A stretch of DNA of 64,000 bases from Trichobilharzia szidati (Eukaryota > Platyhelminthes > Trematoda > Strigeidida > Schistosomatidae). The stretch spans positions 126,795,329-126,859,328 of the forward strand of contig OX235271.1 of assembly GCA_944472155.2 (NCBI GenBank), written 5' to 3'. How positions within the stretch are numbered: position 1 is the first letter of the stretch; every line of letters begins with the position of its first letter. Under the pieces are notes generated by a model. The model was not told the origin of the DNA, searched no databases, and saw nothing but the letters and a program-made list of their open reading frames with translations. A program made the translations under genes and the position numbers. Positions 36,901 through 46,014 of this stretch are shown piece by piece.

Positions 36901-39900
36901 ACAGAGAATACCACTCAAGGAACACCCGGAGGCTGATAGAAGAGAATAGGACGGTGTAACAGAAGATGACTTGATGCAAAGATGGACAAATGAATGAAAA
37001 TTTGAGTCCAGTTAACATCTCACTGAATAAATGCGTGAAGGAGAATGCTAAGAAAGACAAAGGACAATTCTAGAACACCCCGAAATTGGAGCAGACCAAA
37101 CCGCAGATAAAAGAGACCTCAGAACATTAAATAAGATTACCAGGTCTCCATTCTGAAAGAGATCAACGCAGGTGAAACCAATAAAGGATGGTCAAGGGGA
37201 CCAAATTACCACAGAGAAGAAACAAATAAAACAATAACCTGATATAAGAATAAAACTTGTGCACTGTGGCAGAGTGTAATTCCATTATCGGTAAATTTTG
37301 TTTTGATAAAGTCTCAGTTAACATTACTGTATAACACTGTGAGACTTTATCAAAACAAAATCTACCCATAATGGAAAACAATAAGCTGATCAATTTAGAC
37401 GATTCTTGATTCGATCATCACCCACAACTCGTCCAGAAACACTGCCAGCAGCACGCACAGAATAGCTGTTGGACACCACCCCTTCGACATTAGAGGAAAT
37501 CTTCAGTGAGCTCAAGCTATTGAAGTCGCGTCGGGAAGACAGCAGGACCAGAGGGAATTCGCCCTGAATCACTCAAAACTGATTCAAGGACCTCACTGGC
37601 TACGCTCACACCACTACCGTAGAAGGTTTGGAAGGAAGGAAAGGTACCTACTTATCAGAAGAAAGACTACCATGTCAAACCACCGAAAGGTGGCTTAGGC
37701 CTCTGCAAGAACTGAAGAAGAATAATGCCCTTGTCCACGCTGAGCAAAATACTTAGTCGCATCATCTTGAGGGGAATAAAAGATGCATTGAATATAGAAC
37801 TCCACCAACCGGAACAAAATGGATTCAGGAAAACCAAATCACGTGTTGATAAAATTGCTACTTCATGCATCGTCATCGAACAAAGCATAGAATGGTAGTC
37901 AAATCTATGTTTATCCCAGATTCAAAGACTTTGACAAGGCCTTCGACAGCCTCATTTAACAACGAAATGACTATGCCACATTTCGGGCGATCCACATCGG
38001 AAAACTCAGAGAGGCGTTTGAAGTGAATATAGGAGTAAGACAAGGCTGCCTGACTATTATCACCCATGATGTTCCTGATTGCGGTGCACTGGATTATGTG
38101 GAAGACTGCACCTTGGGTGGAGAAGACAAGAGTATGTTGGACCAACGAGACAAGTGTAGAAGACGTGGATTTAGAGTGTGGACAACGTATGTTTAATGTC
38201 ACGCAAACTCGAAGACTTGCAGGCGACAACCAACAAAATGTGGCGGAACAGCCCGAAGGTGAAGACAGGACTCCACGGAAACGTAGAGAAGGTGGAGACG
38301 GAGGTGATGAAGATAACCAACCAACCAACCAACAGCAACAACAACTAACACCAATCTCCTTCAGCGGAATAGCTTGGAAAGAGGTTACTTCCTTCACTCA
38401 TGTAGGCAAAATCGTTTCAAACGCAGACGATAACATGGGTGAGGATGTCTGAGCCAACCAGCATGGATTGGAAAGGCGAGATGCGCATCCATCAACCTGA
38501 AATCAGTTTGGAAATCCTCTACTTCACTCAGATAGCATGAAGAACAAGATTCGGATTCTCAACACCAATGTTATTCAAGTCAGCCTGTCAGCTGGTCACT
38601 TGTTCTGTATTGGTCAGAAACTTGAACAGTGAGTGCGTCACGAGAATTCTTTTCAACAGAATGCTGCAGACTTTTGTCAACAGCTGCCCTCACTGGCTGG
38701 CTCCATACTGAAGATGAAATGGCCAGTTGGCCAGAGAGAATTAGCAACCAGAAACTGTGGCTGGGAACAAACCAGCAGGCGAGAGGCGATTGCTCAACAG
38801 AAATGTGGGAAAAAGTGGAGATTGTTTGGGCATGCATTGAGGAGGCCGTTGAATGATAGCGCACGCGATGCTATCACTCAATTGGAACTTGATTGGGAAG
38901 CGACAAGTTTGTCGTTGGTGAGAAAGTGACATGGAAGATGTCGTGCTAGGTGGCGATGAGAGATTATGGCCAATAGTGAACCCAGAAGAGTAGGGGAGCA
39001 GAAAATATAACAAATTGTAGATGTGTTTTTGAAGCCGTATATTCCACTCAAATCCCGAGGGAATTATAATAAATAATAATCGCTGATATAAGGATAAAAC
39101 TTGTGCACCGTGGTAGAGTATAATACCACTATCGATACAATTTTGTTGTACATTAATATGTACTGACAACGTATCGAGCTTAATTTATTGCTCATAATCA
39201 TATCAACGTACTCACAAAACTCTCTTGCTTCCTTTTAATACATGAGCAAATTTTATCCATAATGAAATAATAATCGTCCTTTAAGCCTAGAAAATGAAAT
39301 GCACTGTAGCTCTGCTCTAACTAATGTCAGCTCATGATGAAAATCCTGTAATCATATTTATATTTGTAATCTTTAGAAGTTTTGTTGATAAAAATTATTA
39401 AGGTGACACAGTATTCTTCACTAATTAACCACCATGCTGAATGAAAAAAAAACTCAGAAATGCTGCTGTCTTGTGGCCTTCACTTTGTTTTAATAAATGG
39501 AAACTATTTTCAGAATTATTTTCTAATTAAATATGTAACACAAACAAATAAACTGACCTTAAGAAGAAGACGACTGAAACCATCCAAGCTCCTAACCAGA
39601 AAAATTTCTGGCCAAAAAATTTACAGAATCCTAATGTAACTGAGTTTCTTGTGAATCTCCCGATTGAATATTCCACGAGGATAATGGGTATAGACCAGAG
39701 GAATAAAATGAGTAACCAGACAATATAAAATGTCAAGGCTCCTGAAGTTTACATGAAAGTAAGACAAGAAACTCAGAAGTTGAGAGAATTTTCAATAATT
39801 TTAATAAATTTACGATTATTTTTCACTAGACTGAAAATATAAGTATATATATATTCAAATGAAACGGCCTATGAATAAAAACATTTTTAGTGAACTATGA

Positions 39901-42016
39901 CAGAAGTAACATTTTCTGACATGTTTTGTACATTGTTTAGAAAAATAGATAAACTACGATTGTCCTATGCTGCTTACCACTGCATAATTTTCCTTATCAG
40001 TGTGATTTCATTTTTCTCTCTTTGGTACAACAGATTTACAGGAGACGTGCTCATTAAATGAATATTCATCCGATGTCTTCCTTAATCTAAAAAAGAATTT
40101 CTTGTGACAGCTGGAAAGCGCGATAGTTCTTCCTTCTTTTTGAAAAAAATCTACTCAATTAGGATGTTGTGATTTGATGTTTTATACGTCAGGAAGCTAA
40201 GGGTATACCAGATACGAAGAGAATCCTTGGCTAACAATATAATGATCAGTTATATAAACTTTAAACTCATCCTCATAAACTTTAACGACTAAAGTATCTA
40301 ATGATAAGTGTCACTCTCAAAACGTTCCACGTACACAGCTCTACGCTAATCTAAATCTTCACTAAGTTCAAATTTAAGACAAGAGTAATTCAACGCTGTA
40401 GAAATTGGACACATAGCAGGACGGAGTTTGCTACATTTGTATAACTAATTTGAATTCACTAACTGATATATTTCTGTCATTGTCCAGTCGGTTATGATTT
40501 CGAATCTCTAATCCTTTGATGAAGAATACTCTTCATAATTTATACTTTGCTGTAGTAAACAGAGATTTGAATAACGTCATTGTGGCTGCCTAATTAAATT
40601 TCTAACAAACTGGTTCATACCTTCGAGTTTGTTTAAGTTCGTAAAGCGCACTAACCCAATGCATTCTTCAAATTTTCAAGGGGCACCATAAAAACATTAT
40701 GATAACTGTTTGTGTAAAAAAATGCGTTAACCATAGGTGATGTAGCCCCAAAATAACTTGATAAGGAAAACGAAAAAATTGGCAAAAGGATTTCATGTGA
40801 ACATAGAAAAGACAGAGTTGATAAACATACCTGACTGACAACAAACACTAGTCATCATAATCAGGATAAATCTAACAAAAGTTGTCTGTTCCACTTACTT
40901 AGGTAGCATCGTCTCAACTACAGATGGCATGGGCAAATGTGTTAAAGGCAAATATGATATGTAAAGGAAGACAGGCATTCATAACTATTACTGCACTTAA
41001 AAAGGAAACAAGATTCAAATTTTCAAAACTATTGTGAAGCCATTGTTTTCATATTGTTCAGAGTTTTGACGAGCCACTGGAAACATTTCGAACAAGCTGC
41101 TGCACACTTTTATCGAAAAATCCCTTCTGCTGATCGACAATGAAGATTAGATGGCCATAAAGTATGAATAACAAGGGACTCTGGTAAAGAACCAACCAAA
41201 AAACTGTTGCTCGACCAATATGCAGAAGTGAATTTAGGTGGAATGGACATAAGCTGAGAAAACCATCGAGTGACATTACACGCTAGATCTTCAGGTGGAA
41301 GCCCAATAGAAAGCGACAAGTTGGACATCCGACGGTGACACAGAGAAGGTCACGTGAGGGGAGAGATACAAGCTTCTGAGGAATTGTGGAGCCGATTAAA
41401 AGTAGTGCCAAAGAGCCTCGCCTAAAATATTTTTGCTTCTGAAGCCTTTTGCTTCACCTGTAGTCCAAAATATGAATATTAATGATAAAGTAACTTGACA
41501 TAAACTGGGACAAAACATTTACTCGTAAAAAGCAGATTTTATGTTTCAATCCTTTAAAATTGTTGCTCAGCTGATGCGATTTATTTGACATAAGAGTAGA
41601 ATTTAGGCACTGTGATAACTCATAACTACCACAGAATAATCTTATTTGATAAAACACACAGTGGCATAACATTATCATCAGTGAATAATCCTTTCTAGCT
41701 ATGTGCTTTATGAAATAAAATTATTCATCAGGGTTTATTTACTTGAATCTTCGGGACACATAGAATTTTACAACCTTATGTTGACCATGTCATGGTTTAT
41801 CGTTACTACTATTATGCATTTTCAATTTATGCTTTATTCTTATCTTATAGCTAACGAATTAAAAAAATTCCTTTTTTGTACATAATTCTTGACTTTATAG
41901 GAGTTGAATTCGATAATCAAGAAGGTGATTTCTTCAATATTGACTATTTAAATCCAGCATATGAATGGGTCAAATCAAATCGTCCTTGTTCTGCGCCTCC
42001 GAAAATCCATTGTTAA
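27759..42016 (+). CDS. Five-exon gene, 277-aa protein of unknown function
   Basis: Exons: 27759-27912, 28046-28135, 31644-31695, 32918-33339, 41901-42016. All introns are GT-AG, and each exon junction keeps the frame (phases 1, 1, 2, 1), giving 277 codons and a TAA. The start is the first ATG after in-frame stops within an exon whose 5' side has an acceptor at 27723-27724, so an upstream non-coding exon is likely. The protein has no signal peptide or membrane segment. The N-terminus is rich in Lys, His and Cys (HDPKHFHGEVNEHQL). The middle has a basic stretch (NNMKKSCFYERYNSHRQEE). Exon 4 is Ser/Tyr/Asp rich with Cys pairs (YLYCSTCSYIVSY). The C-terminus is acidic, then proline/cysteine (PCSAPPKIHC). 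I recognise no domain. Intron 4 is 8.6 kb and packed with transposons. Support is strong for structure, none for function. Confidence 0.75.
28046..28135 (+). CDS. Exon 2 of unknown-function gene
   Basis: Acceptor CTATTTAG, donor CCA|GTAAGT. Encodes residues 52-81, starting ENCPVKHGRHSGC. Confidence 0.75.
28420..29057 (-). mobile_element. Penelope-like element, 5'-truncated copy
   Basis: The minus strand encodes (28630-29082) CIYQFNCACGASYIGRCSRN followed by FRAREHIPLWL, the GIY-YIG-type endonuclease core of Penelope-like elements, then RLLQTAEAIAIRLKQPVLCV as in the other copies. The 3' side (28430-28460) has the palindromic hairpin AAAGAGTACTCTTT. A likely ~17-bp target duplication flanks it: AAAAATAGAAAAATAAT at 28403-28419 and a near match at 29058-29074. 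It lies in intron 2 of the unknown-function gene, antisense to it. The RT domain is absent. Confidence 0.85.
29075..30784. other. Intron sequence, nothing recognised
   Basis: Remainder of intron 2 of the unknown-function gene. AT-rich, with no supported gene or repeat. Confidence 0.5.
30785..31085. mobile_element. Hammerhead SINE inverted pair, diverged
   Basis: A minus-strand unit (about 30785-30962) whose hammerhead reads CTGAACAGTCC ... GGATAAAATGGCTGTC, next to a plus-strand unit (about 30955-31085) with GTGAAGAGTCCG ... GGGACGAAACAGCTGTTC. Both cores are mutated. Confidence 0.65.
31215..31390 (+). mobile_element. Hammerhead SINE copy, diverged
   Basis: Head remnant CTCGGTTTGAACCTC, then CCGAAGAGTCCCAAAATAGG, GCGAAACAGCTGTG and the body CTCTTACTGATATTAG. 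Stem II pairs poorly on the GGGC side. Confidence 0.65.
31644..31695 (+). CDS. Exon 3 of unknown-function gene
   Basis: A 52-bp micro-exon with acceptor GTCCTCAG and donor AGA|GTAAGT. It reads NNMKKSCFYERYNSHRQ and fits the phases of exons 2 and 4 exactly. Confidence 0.75.
32272..32390. repeat. Dispersed hairpin repeat, rearranged copy
   Basis: A minus-oriented piece (GATAAAACACAGTGG ... TATTATTTACTT) is followed by a plus-oriented piece (TTGATATGATTATGAG ... CGAAATGTCATC). The stem is no longer complementary here. Confidence 0.55.
32646..32830 (+). mobile_element. tRNA-headed SINE (CCCGATATC body)
   Basis: Same element as 6011-6210. GCGTCGG/CCGACGC give a perfect acceptor-like stem, the B box is GGGTTCGAACCCC, and the body ends in a poly-A run. 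It sits just upstream of exon 4 of the unknown-function gene. Confidence 0.85.
32918..33339 (+). CDS. Exon 4 of unknown-function gene
   Basis: The largest exon (422 bp), residues 99-240. Acceptor ATTTCAG, donor ATTG|GTAAGT. Open throughout. Confidence 0.8.
34571..35680 (+). repeat. Dispersed hairpin repeat split by a PLE
   Basis: Left part 34571-34680 and right part 35625-35680 are the two halves of the repeat seen whole at 15128-15280. The hairpin stem is GAACA (34594-34598) with TGTTC (34607-34611), a compensatory change relative to GAGCA/TGCTC. The right half reads CTACCACAGTGCCCAAGTTT. Confidence 0.75.
34681..35624 (-). mobile_element. Penelope-like element inserted in dispersed repeat
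   Basis: The minus strand reads, from the 5' side, RNRLCRSLKKTFFAAEL, then CIYQFTCSCGARYVGRTQRL with KRISEHLPS (GIY-YIG-type endonuclease), then with frameshifts RIKLLQTAEAMAIHILNPEL. The 3' end has the hairpin AAAGAGTTACTCTTT near 34705. Flanking 8-bp direct repeats ATGGAATT at 34673-34680 and 35625-35632 mark a target duplication derived from the interrupted repeat. 5'-truncated, without RT. Confidence 0.85.
35922..36127 (-). repeat. 3' LTR of miniature LTR element
   Basis: 206 bp, preceded on the minus strand by the polypurine tract at 36128-36141. Confidence 0.9.
36106..36585 (-). pseudogene. Integrase C-terminal relic of LTR element
   Basis: A 159-codon open frame that starts inside the 5' LTR and ends inside the 3' LTR. 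The first ~70 residues show weak or no similarity I can name. Residues ~90-125 match the SH3-like C-terminal part of retroviral/Gypsy-type integrases (KWEGPYTVTKR ... VYTIRR). The catalytic DDE core is absent, so it cannot integrate DNA. Confidence 0.65.
36128..36141 (-). promoter_or_regulatory. Polypurine tract of LTR element
   Basis: Minus strand GACGGGGGGACGAG directly next to the 3' LTR, the expected position of the plus-strand primer. Confidence 0.75.
36568..36773 (-). repeat. 5' LTR of miniature LTR element
   Basis: 206 bp, followed on the minus strand by the primer-binding-site candidate starting TGG. Confidence 0.9.
37236..37390. repeat. Dispersed hairpin repeat, inverted copy in RTE
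   Basis: Minus-oriented half (AACTTGTGCACTGTGGCAGA ... TTTTGTTTTGATAAAGTCTC) joined to a plus-oriented half (GTGAGACTTTATCAAAACAA ... CCATAATGG), giving a palindrome of about 45 bp arms that interrupts the RTE. Confidence 0.65.
39066..39230 (-). repeat. Dispersed hairpin repeat at RTE 3' end
   Basis: Minus strand: TTGATATGATTATGAGCAAT, loop, AGCTCGATACGTTG; then CTCTACCACGGTGCACAAGT. Stem GAGC/GCTC conserved. It directly follows the RTE tail. Confidence 0.65.
39558..39741 (-). CDS. SLC6-type transporter exon, isolated
   Basis: Read on the minus strand: acceptor AACTTCAG, 184 bp open, donor TTAAG|GTCAGT. It encodes GALTFYIVWLLILFLWSIPI, VEYSIGRFTRNSV, and CKFFGQKFFWLGAWMVSVVF: TM2 and the start of TM3 of an SLC6 transporter. 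Length, both splice phases and position in the protein equal exon 3 of the plus-strand transporter at 52272-52455; by hand count 48 of 60 complete residues are identical. No partner exons for TM1 or TM3-4 were found on the minus strand. It is either a stray duplicated exon or part of a paralogue whose other exons are distant. It sits antisense in intron 4 of the unknown-function gene. Confidence 0.8.
40730..41440 (+). mobile_element. RTE-type LINE, C-terminal part (degenerate)
   Basis: Across several frames: FHVNIEKTELINIP, TYLGSIVSTTDGMGKCVKG, a KIQIFKTIVKP block, then RTNQKTVARPICR and RWNGHKLRKPSSDITR. These are the post-RT blocks of RTE. A more diverged lineage than the 33755 copy. Confidence 0.7.
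41901..42016 (+). CDS. Exon 5 (terminal) of unknown-function gene
   Basis: Acceptor CTTTATAG. Encodes GVEFDNQEGDFFNIDYLNPA and on to PKIHC and TAA. No AATAAA was seen within the next ~100 bases. Confidence 0.75.
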
Positions 42017-42642
42017 TTCCATATTGATGTTTAATGTATAAAAAGCTTACGGTGGGGGGAGTAGCATATGCGTACTCCTATGAATTCAGTTGTAACACAC
42101 TTTGTTTATTCAGCCTGGCCTTTCATTACTTCATGCTGATCATCAAATTATTACAATCAAACGAGTAACTTTAAAAACGAGATTTGTTGTGGATTATGCA
42201 TCGATTAATTTGAACTCACAGTTACTCGAAATTTCGAAATATTGAATGTAATTGTCAGCCATAAGAAATAGAAGTTTTTCTCTTCTTGTATCTAATTTGC
42301 TTTTGTCAAAACTAAAAACTAACAGACAAGAACTCAGTGATTTTATTTTCGTATCTTATTTCCGAATCCCAGTCTTCAGTGCCTAATTAATGTACATAAT
42401 TTTCATTCAGTTCACTAAATTTCATTCTCATTTTATCTTGCACCAGTTACGGGTCACAGCTGCCAAGTAATTCTATTGCAGGATGAATATCAAATCATTA
42501 GCTTCAAAAAATTACCAAAAACCTCCGATAATACCATGAGTGTTAGGTTTACTATCGTACAATTTATGTCATCAGATAATTATTCCTTTTAAACTAAAAT
42601 CCTATGCTTGTAAATAGTTAATTTGCCTGTAGATTGTGGCGT

Positions 42643-42870
42643 GCGTTGGTGGCACAGCGGTAGAATGCTCCCTAACCACGCAGTATGATCCTCGGCTGAC
42701 TAACTCCTTTACCTCGCTAAGCCAGTAATTAGACTGGTAAAGAGGGAAGGTTAGGCATGCGGCTAGCAACCCCATCCCGTCAAAATGAATACCACTGCTA
42801 CCGAAACTTCAAAGCTCTGGCCTGAATTCTTATATTCCACTGGGAACGTAAAGGAATAAAAAAAATAATT
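42643..42870 (+). mobile_element. SINE: tRNA-like head, RTE-like body and tail
   Basis: Head with a deletion (GCGTTGGTGGCACAGCGG), body CCTTTACCTCGCTAAGCCAG, GCGGCTAGCAACCCCATCCC, ACCGAAACTTCAAAGC and tail TTATATTCCACTGGGAACG with an A-rich end. Confidence 0.8.
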
Positions 42871-43799
42871 ATGATAGATGAATTGCTGAGATCATTTAGT
42901 AAGAGTGAATTATCCTTATTTAAGCCATTTCGTAGAAAAAAATTAATTGATATTCCCACTTATCTGACAACAGGTGACAACTAACGCAATATTCTCATCA
43001 GTGTTTATTCTTAGTAAACAGGCATTTTTGAAAATGTTTCCAAAATTAAGAACAAATACATAGCTTAAGAAAACTTTTCAAAGTCCATTTGGAAAGTGGA
43101 ATATTGACTTCATGGATTATGACAAATAAGTCATGTACATCAATGCAAATTATTTCAAGGTTTAAAGATCATGAAATAATACAGTGTGACAGGTTTAGAT
43201 GAACGTCTAACAAAGTTTTAACTTTTAGATCATTGAAATCATATTTAATCGTTTTTTCTTCATATACACAGATGACAGCGGGAACACAAGATAAAATCAT
43301 CTTAATTTATTGTCTGAATTAAGTTAGAATATCTAGTTGATGATTTCGCAACTTATTTCACCATGAAAAAGGGTTGTGATATAGTCTAAGTTCAAACTTA
43401 AACTAAATTTAAATGGAGTGCCAGGTACACATTACAAGAAGTAATCATAACTGCTTCTGTCTGCTCTATCTACACATTGATTTTCAATACACTTCATATT
43501 ACAAGAATTAATCACTCATCTACGGAGTATAAATCGTGAAGTAGGAATGATGTAAACATATTTAAATTACAACATAGGATTCTGTGAAACTAATACTTCA
43601 TTAATAAAGAACGTACCTCAACATTAATATGTTAATTTTTCAAGCGATATTCCCATTCTAGCATTAATGAGAGAGATTAACTCAGTGAAATATCGATTAC
43701 CGTCCTTTAGATTATTTTTCTGTCATTTACGAAATGACGGTCGCCCTGAGAAGGCTACTAGGAAATGGTGTGATGTGGCCTTGGCAAATTTTGGAAATA
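42871..43799. other. No gene recognised
   Basis: AT-rich intergenic sequence with no supported coding region. Confidence 0.5.
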
Positions 43800-43915
43800 A
43801 ATACAGGATTTATTCAAGAGTTGACATCAGTTGGAGAACCATTGGAACCAGTGATGTCAGCTCATGATTAATCCGGAAACCAATCAAATCCCTGCAAACC
43901 AACTTAAGAATGAAT
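43800..43915. mobile_element. Hammerhead SINE body fragments, inverted
   Basis: A minus-oriented body piece (TTGACATCAGTTGGAGAACC) abuts a plus-oriented one (GTGATGTCAGCTCATGAT ... AATCCCTGCAAACCAAC). Heads and ribozyme parts are gone. A tail-only fragment also lies at 39305-39360. Confidence 0.6.
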
Positions 43916-43954
43916 GCATAATTTTATTCTCAGTCATATTATGGGTTATCAACA

Positions 43955-44575
43955 GTGATACTACTAAGACTGTTCGAAAAATATAGTAAATCTAGATTTA
44001 TTTATTATTCAAGTCAGTCAGTTATGCTATACGGGTCAGAAACTTGCACAGCGAGTGCATCACGAGAAGCCTTTCCAACAAACAGTTGCAGACTTTCATC
44101 AACAGCTAACATCGCTGACCCCAAACTGAAGATCGAATGGCCAGTTGGCCAGAGCGAATTAGCAACCAAAAACTGTGGCTGGGAACAAACCATCAGGTGA
44201 CAGTCGATTGCTCAACTGACTGACTGGAATAACATTGGTGTTGAGAATCCTAATCTTGTTCTTCATGCTGTCTGAGTGAAGCAGAAGATTTCCAGAGCGA
44301 TTTCTGATTGATGGATGCGTATCTCGCTCGCCTTTCCGATCCATGCTGGTTGGCTCAGACATCTTCATCTGTTCTATCGTCTGCAGTTGAAACGATGTTG
44401 CCTATATGAGTGAAGGAAGTGACCTCTTTCAAAGCTATTCCGTTGAAGTTGATTGGTGTTGGTTGTTGTAGTTGTTGTTGGTTGGTTGGTTATTTTCGTC
44501 ACCTCCATCTTCTCTATGTTCACCTGAATTCCTGTCTTTGCTGCTTTTTCGTCCAGTGTTGGTTGATAAGCCTAC
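43955..44575. mobile_element. RTE-type LINE 3' region, internally inverted
   Basis: 43955-44225 reads on the plus strand MLYGSETCTASASREAF, then GQSELATKNCGWEQT; 44226-44575 reads on the minus strand the part just upstream in the element (NKIRILNTNVIPVSQ, then the GGAATAGCTTTGAAAGAGG stretch). The two halves have opposite orientation around ~44225. Confidence 0.7.
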
Positions 44576-45445
44576 ATTATATGAACATGCACAATCTGGT
44601 TGAGATACTTAAAATAACCAGACCGAGGTACCTATTTAGTTTGTTCGCTTAGTTTTTGCACAAATAAACCCAACTTAAGGAATCATTTTGCTGCTTATAT
44701 ATTCAATTAACTCATTCTTCCAATAAATTACGTTCAAATAATAAAATGTATCTTACCAACTACACCAGTAATATGGTAACATCATTCACCCTATAGGCTT
44801 TTCATCACCTGCGTACACGTTACGAGTGTTACACAGTTAAGCTTACAGGAGGCTCCAGATTAATGTTATGCCCATTAAAATAAGTTTAAAAATTATCTTA
44901 TTTAAAGGAGAACTGTAATAATAACGAGGGATGAAATATTAGTTAAACTGCATTCAAATTATTTATTTTATGAGGACTTTTATCAGTGCTTTAATCCATA
45001 GTTTTCTAAAATTTGTATGTCTTTCCTTATAAATCCCAACAAGCTGCAGTATTAGTAATATTTATAAACTTCTTTTAGATGAGATGATATGAACTCAGGT
45101 ATATTTGTTCTCTTAGAAGAAACTGTCAGGAAGAATATTTAATTAAAATCAATAAATTCTTAACTTTAAGGTATGTATTTGCGCATCATTCGTATTATTT
45201 CTCGAAATACCGTGATCCTTCCTTATTATCAGTACAGAATCCCACTTCAGTGTATCTAGAACATTTTGAAACTGAATCTTCATTAAAAAAAGTAAATAAT
45301 GCAAGCAGTGAAACAGATTGTTCGCTGCTAATTAATTATCATGATCATTCTTTGTTTGTTTCTCATTTTAAAAGACTACATTCCACTTCAAATTCTATCT
45401 GTCTAGATTTTTGTCGATATTTTAGTGCTCAGGGTCTTGAATACA
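44576..45445. other. No gene recognised
   Basis: AT-rich intergenic sequence. Confidence 0.5.
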
Positions 45446-45460
45446 ATTGAACTGTATTCA

Positions 45461-45614
45461 AGTGTTGGTTTGTAGGGATTTGATTGGTTATAGGATTCCA
45501 TCATGAACTGATATTGGTTACAGAACTATTGGAAAACCTGGGAGTATTGGACCGCTGTTTTGTCCTAGTTTGGGACTCTTCAGCAGTACGCACTCACCGG
45601 GGTTTGAACCCGGT
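45461..45614 (-). mobile_element. Hammerhead SINE copy with target duplication
   Basis: Minus strand: B-box remnant GGGTTCAAACCCCGG, stem I GTACTG, core CTGAAGA, stem II GTCC-CAAACTA-GGAC, then AAAACAGCGGTC and CAATAC, then the body and AATCCCTACAAACCAACAC. The first core element is canonical; the second reads AAAA instead of GAAA. A perfect 15-bp direct repeat, ATTGAACTGTATTCA, lies at 45446-45460 and 45615-45629, proving insertion as a discrete unit. Confidence 0.85.
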
Positions 45615-45734
45615 ATTGAACTGTATTCATCTGATATCATTCAACATGAAAAACACATACTTCCTCAGTGAGTTTTGTTTCTACTGTATTTATCATAGGC
45701 TGTCTAACACTAATTCACCTTAGATTTATACAAT

Positions 45735-45893
45735 TCAGGATTTCATCATGAACTGACATCGATTAGAAGATCATTAGAAAACCTGTGAGACTCTTTAGAA
45801 GTACTCAGTCACCGCCAGAGTTCGAACCCAGGACCTTCTGGTTTCAAGGCGAGCTCGTAAACCATTAAGTCACTGGGTCCCGATCCAATGGCC
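45735..45893 (-). mobile_element. Hammerhead SINE copy, minus strand
   Basis: Minus strand: A-box-like CCCAGTGACTTAATGG, GAGCTCGCCTTGAAACCAGA, B-box GGGTTCGAACTCTGG, then a shortened ribozyme region and the body. It faces the plus-strand copy at 46015-46172 across a ~120-bp linker. Confidence 0.7.
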
Positions 45894-46014
45894 CATGAAT
45901 TCCAATTTACGCCAACACATGATATGGCATGACCCCTAGCGAATGTCATAGCTTGCAAGTACTTATCCTTCACCCCGACCTGCTGTACTTCACTGGTCGG
46001 GAATTCTCACAAGA

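Larger units (their letters stand above)
33755..39065 (+). mobile_element. RTE-type LINE carrying nested insertions
   Basis: Degenerate but nearly full-length RTE. Endonuclease part (33807-34540): IIGMQNVHTVYEDEKATQVA, then EILIGDVTCK and ALGEVSDNGELCE, the order of AP-endonuclease motifs in RTE proteins. RT part (37650-38110): SRIILRGIKDALN-like, NGFRKTKSRVDKIA, FKDFDKAFDS and GVRQGCL across several frames. C-terminal part (38500-38900): NKIRILNTNVI, then SNQKLWLGTNQ. The 3' end near 39040 reads GAAGCCGTATATTCCACTC and a TAATAAATAATAAT tail. Internal stops and frameshifts rule out activity. It lies in intron 4 of the unknown-function gene, sense to it. Insertions: 34571-35680, 35922-36773, 37236-37390. 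Confidence 0.8.

Noticed and set aside
38066..38452. 128-codon plus-strand open frame with Q-rich end
   Set aside because: Lies inside the RTE; the Q-rich end is a CAACCAACAACAAC simple repeat that is part of the element.
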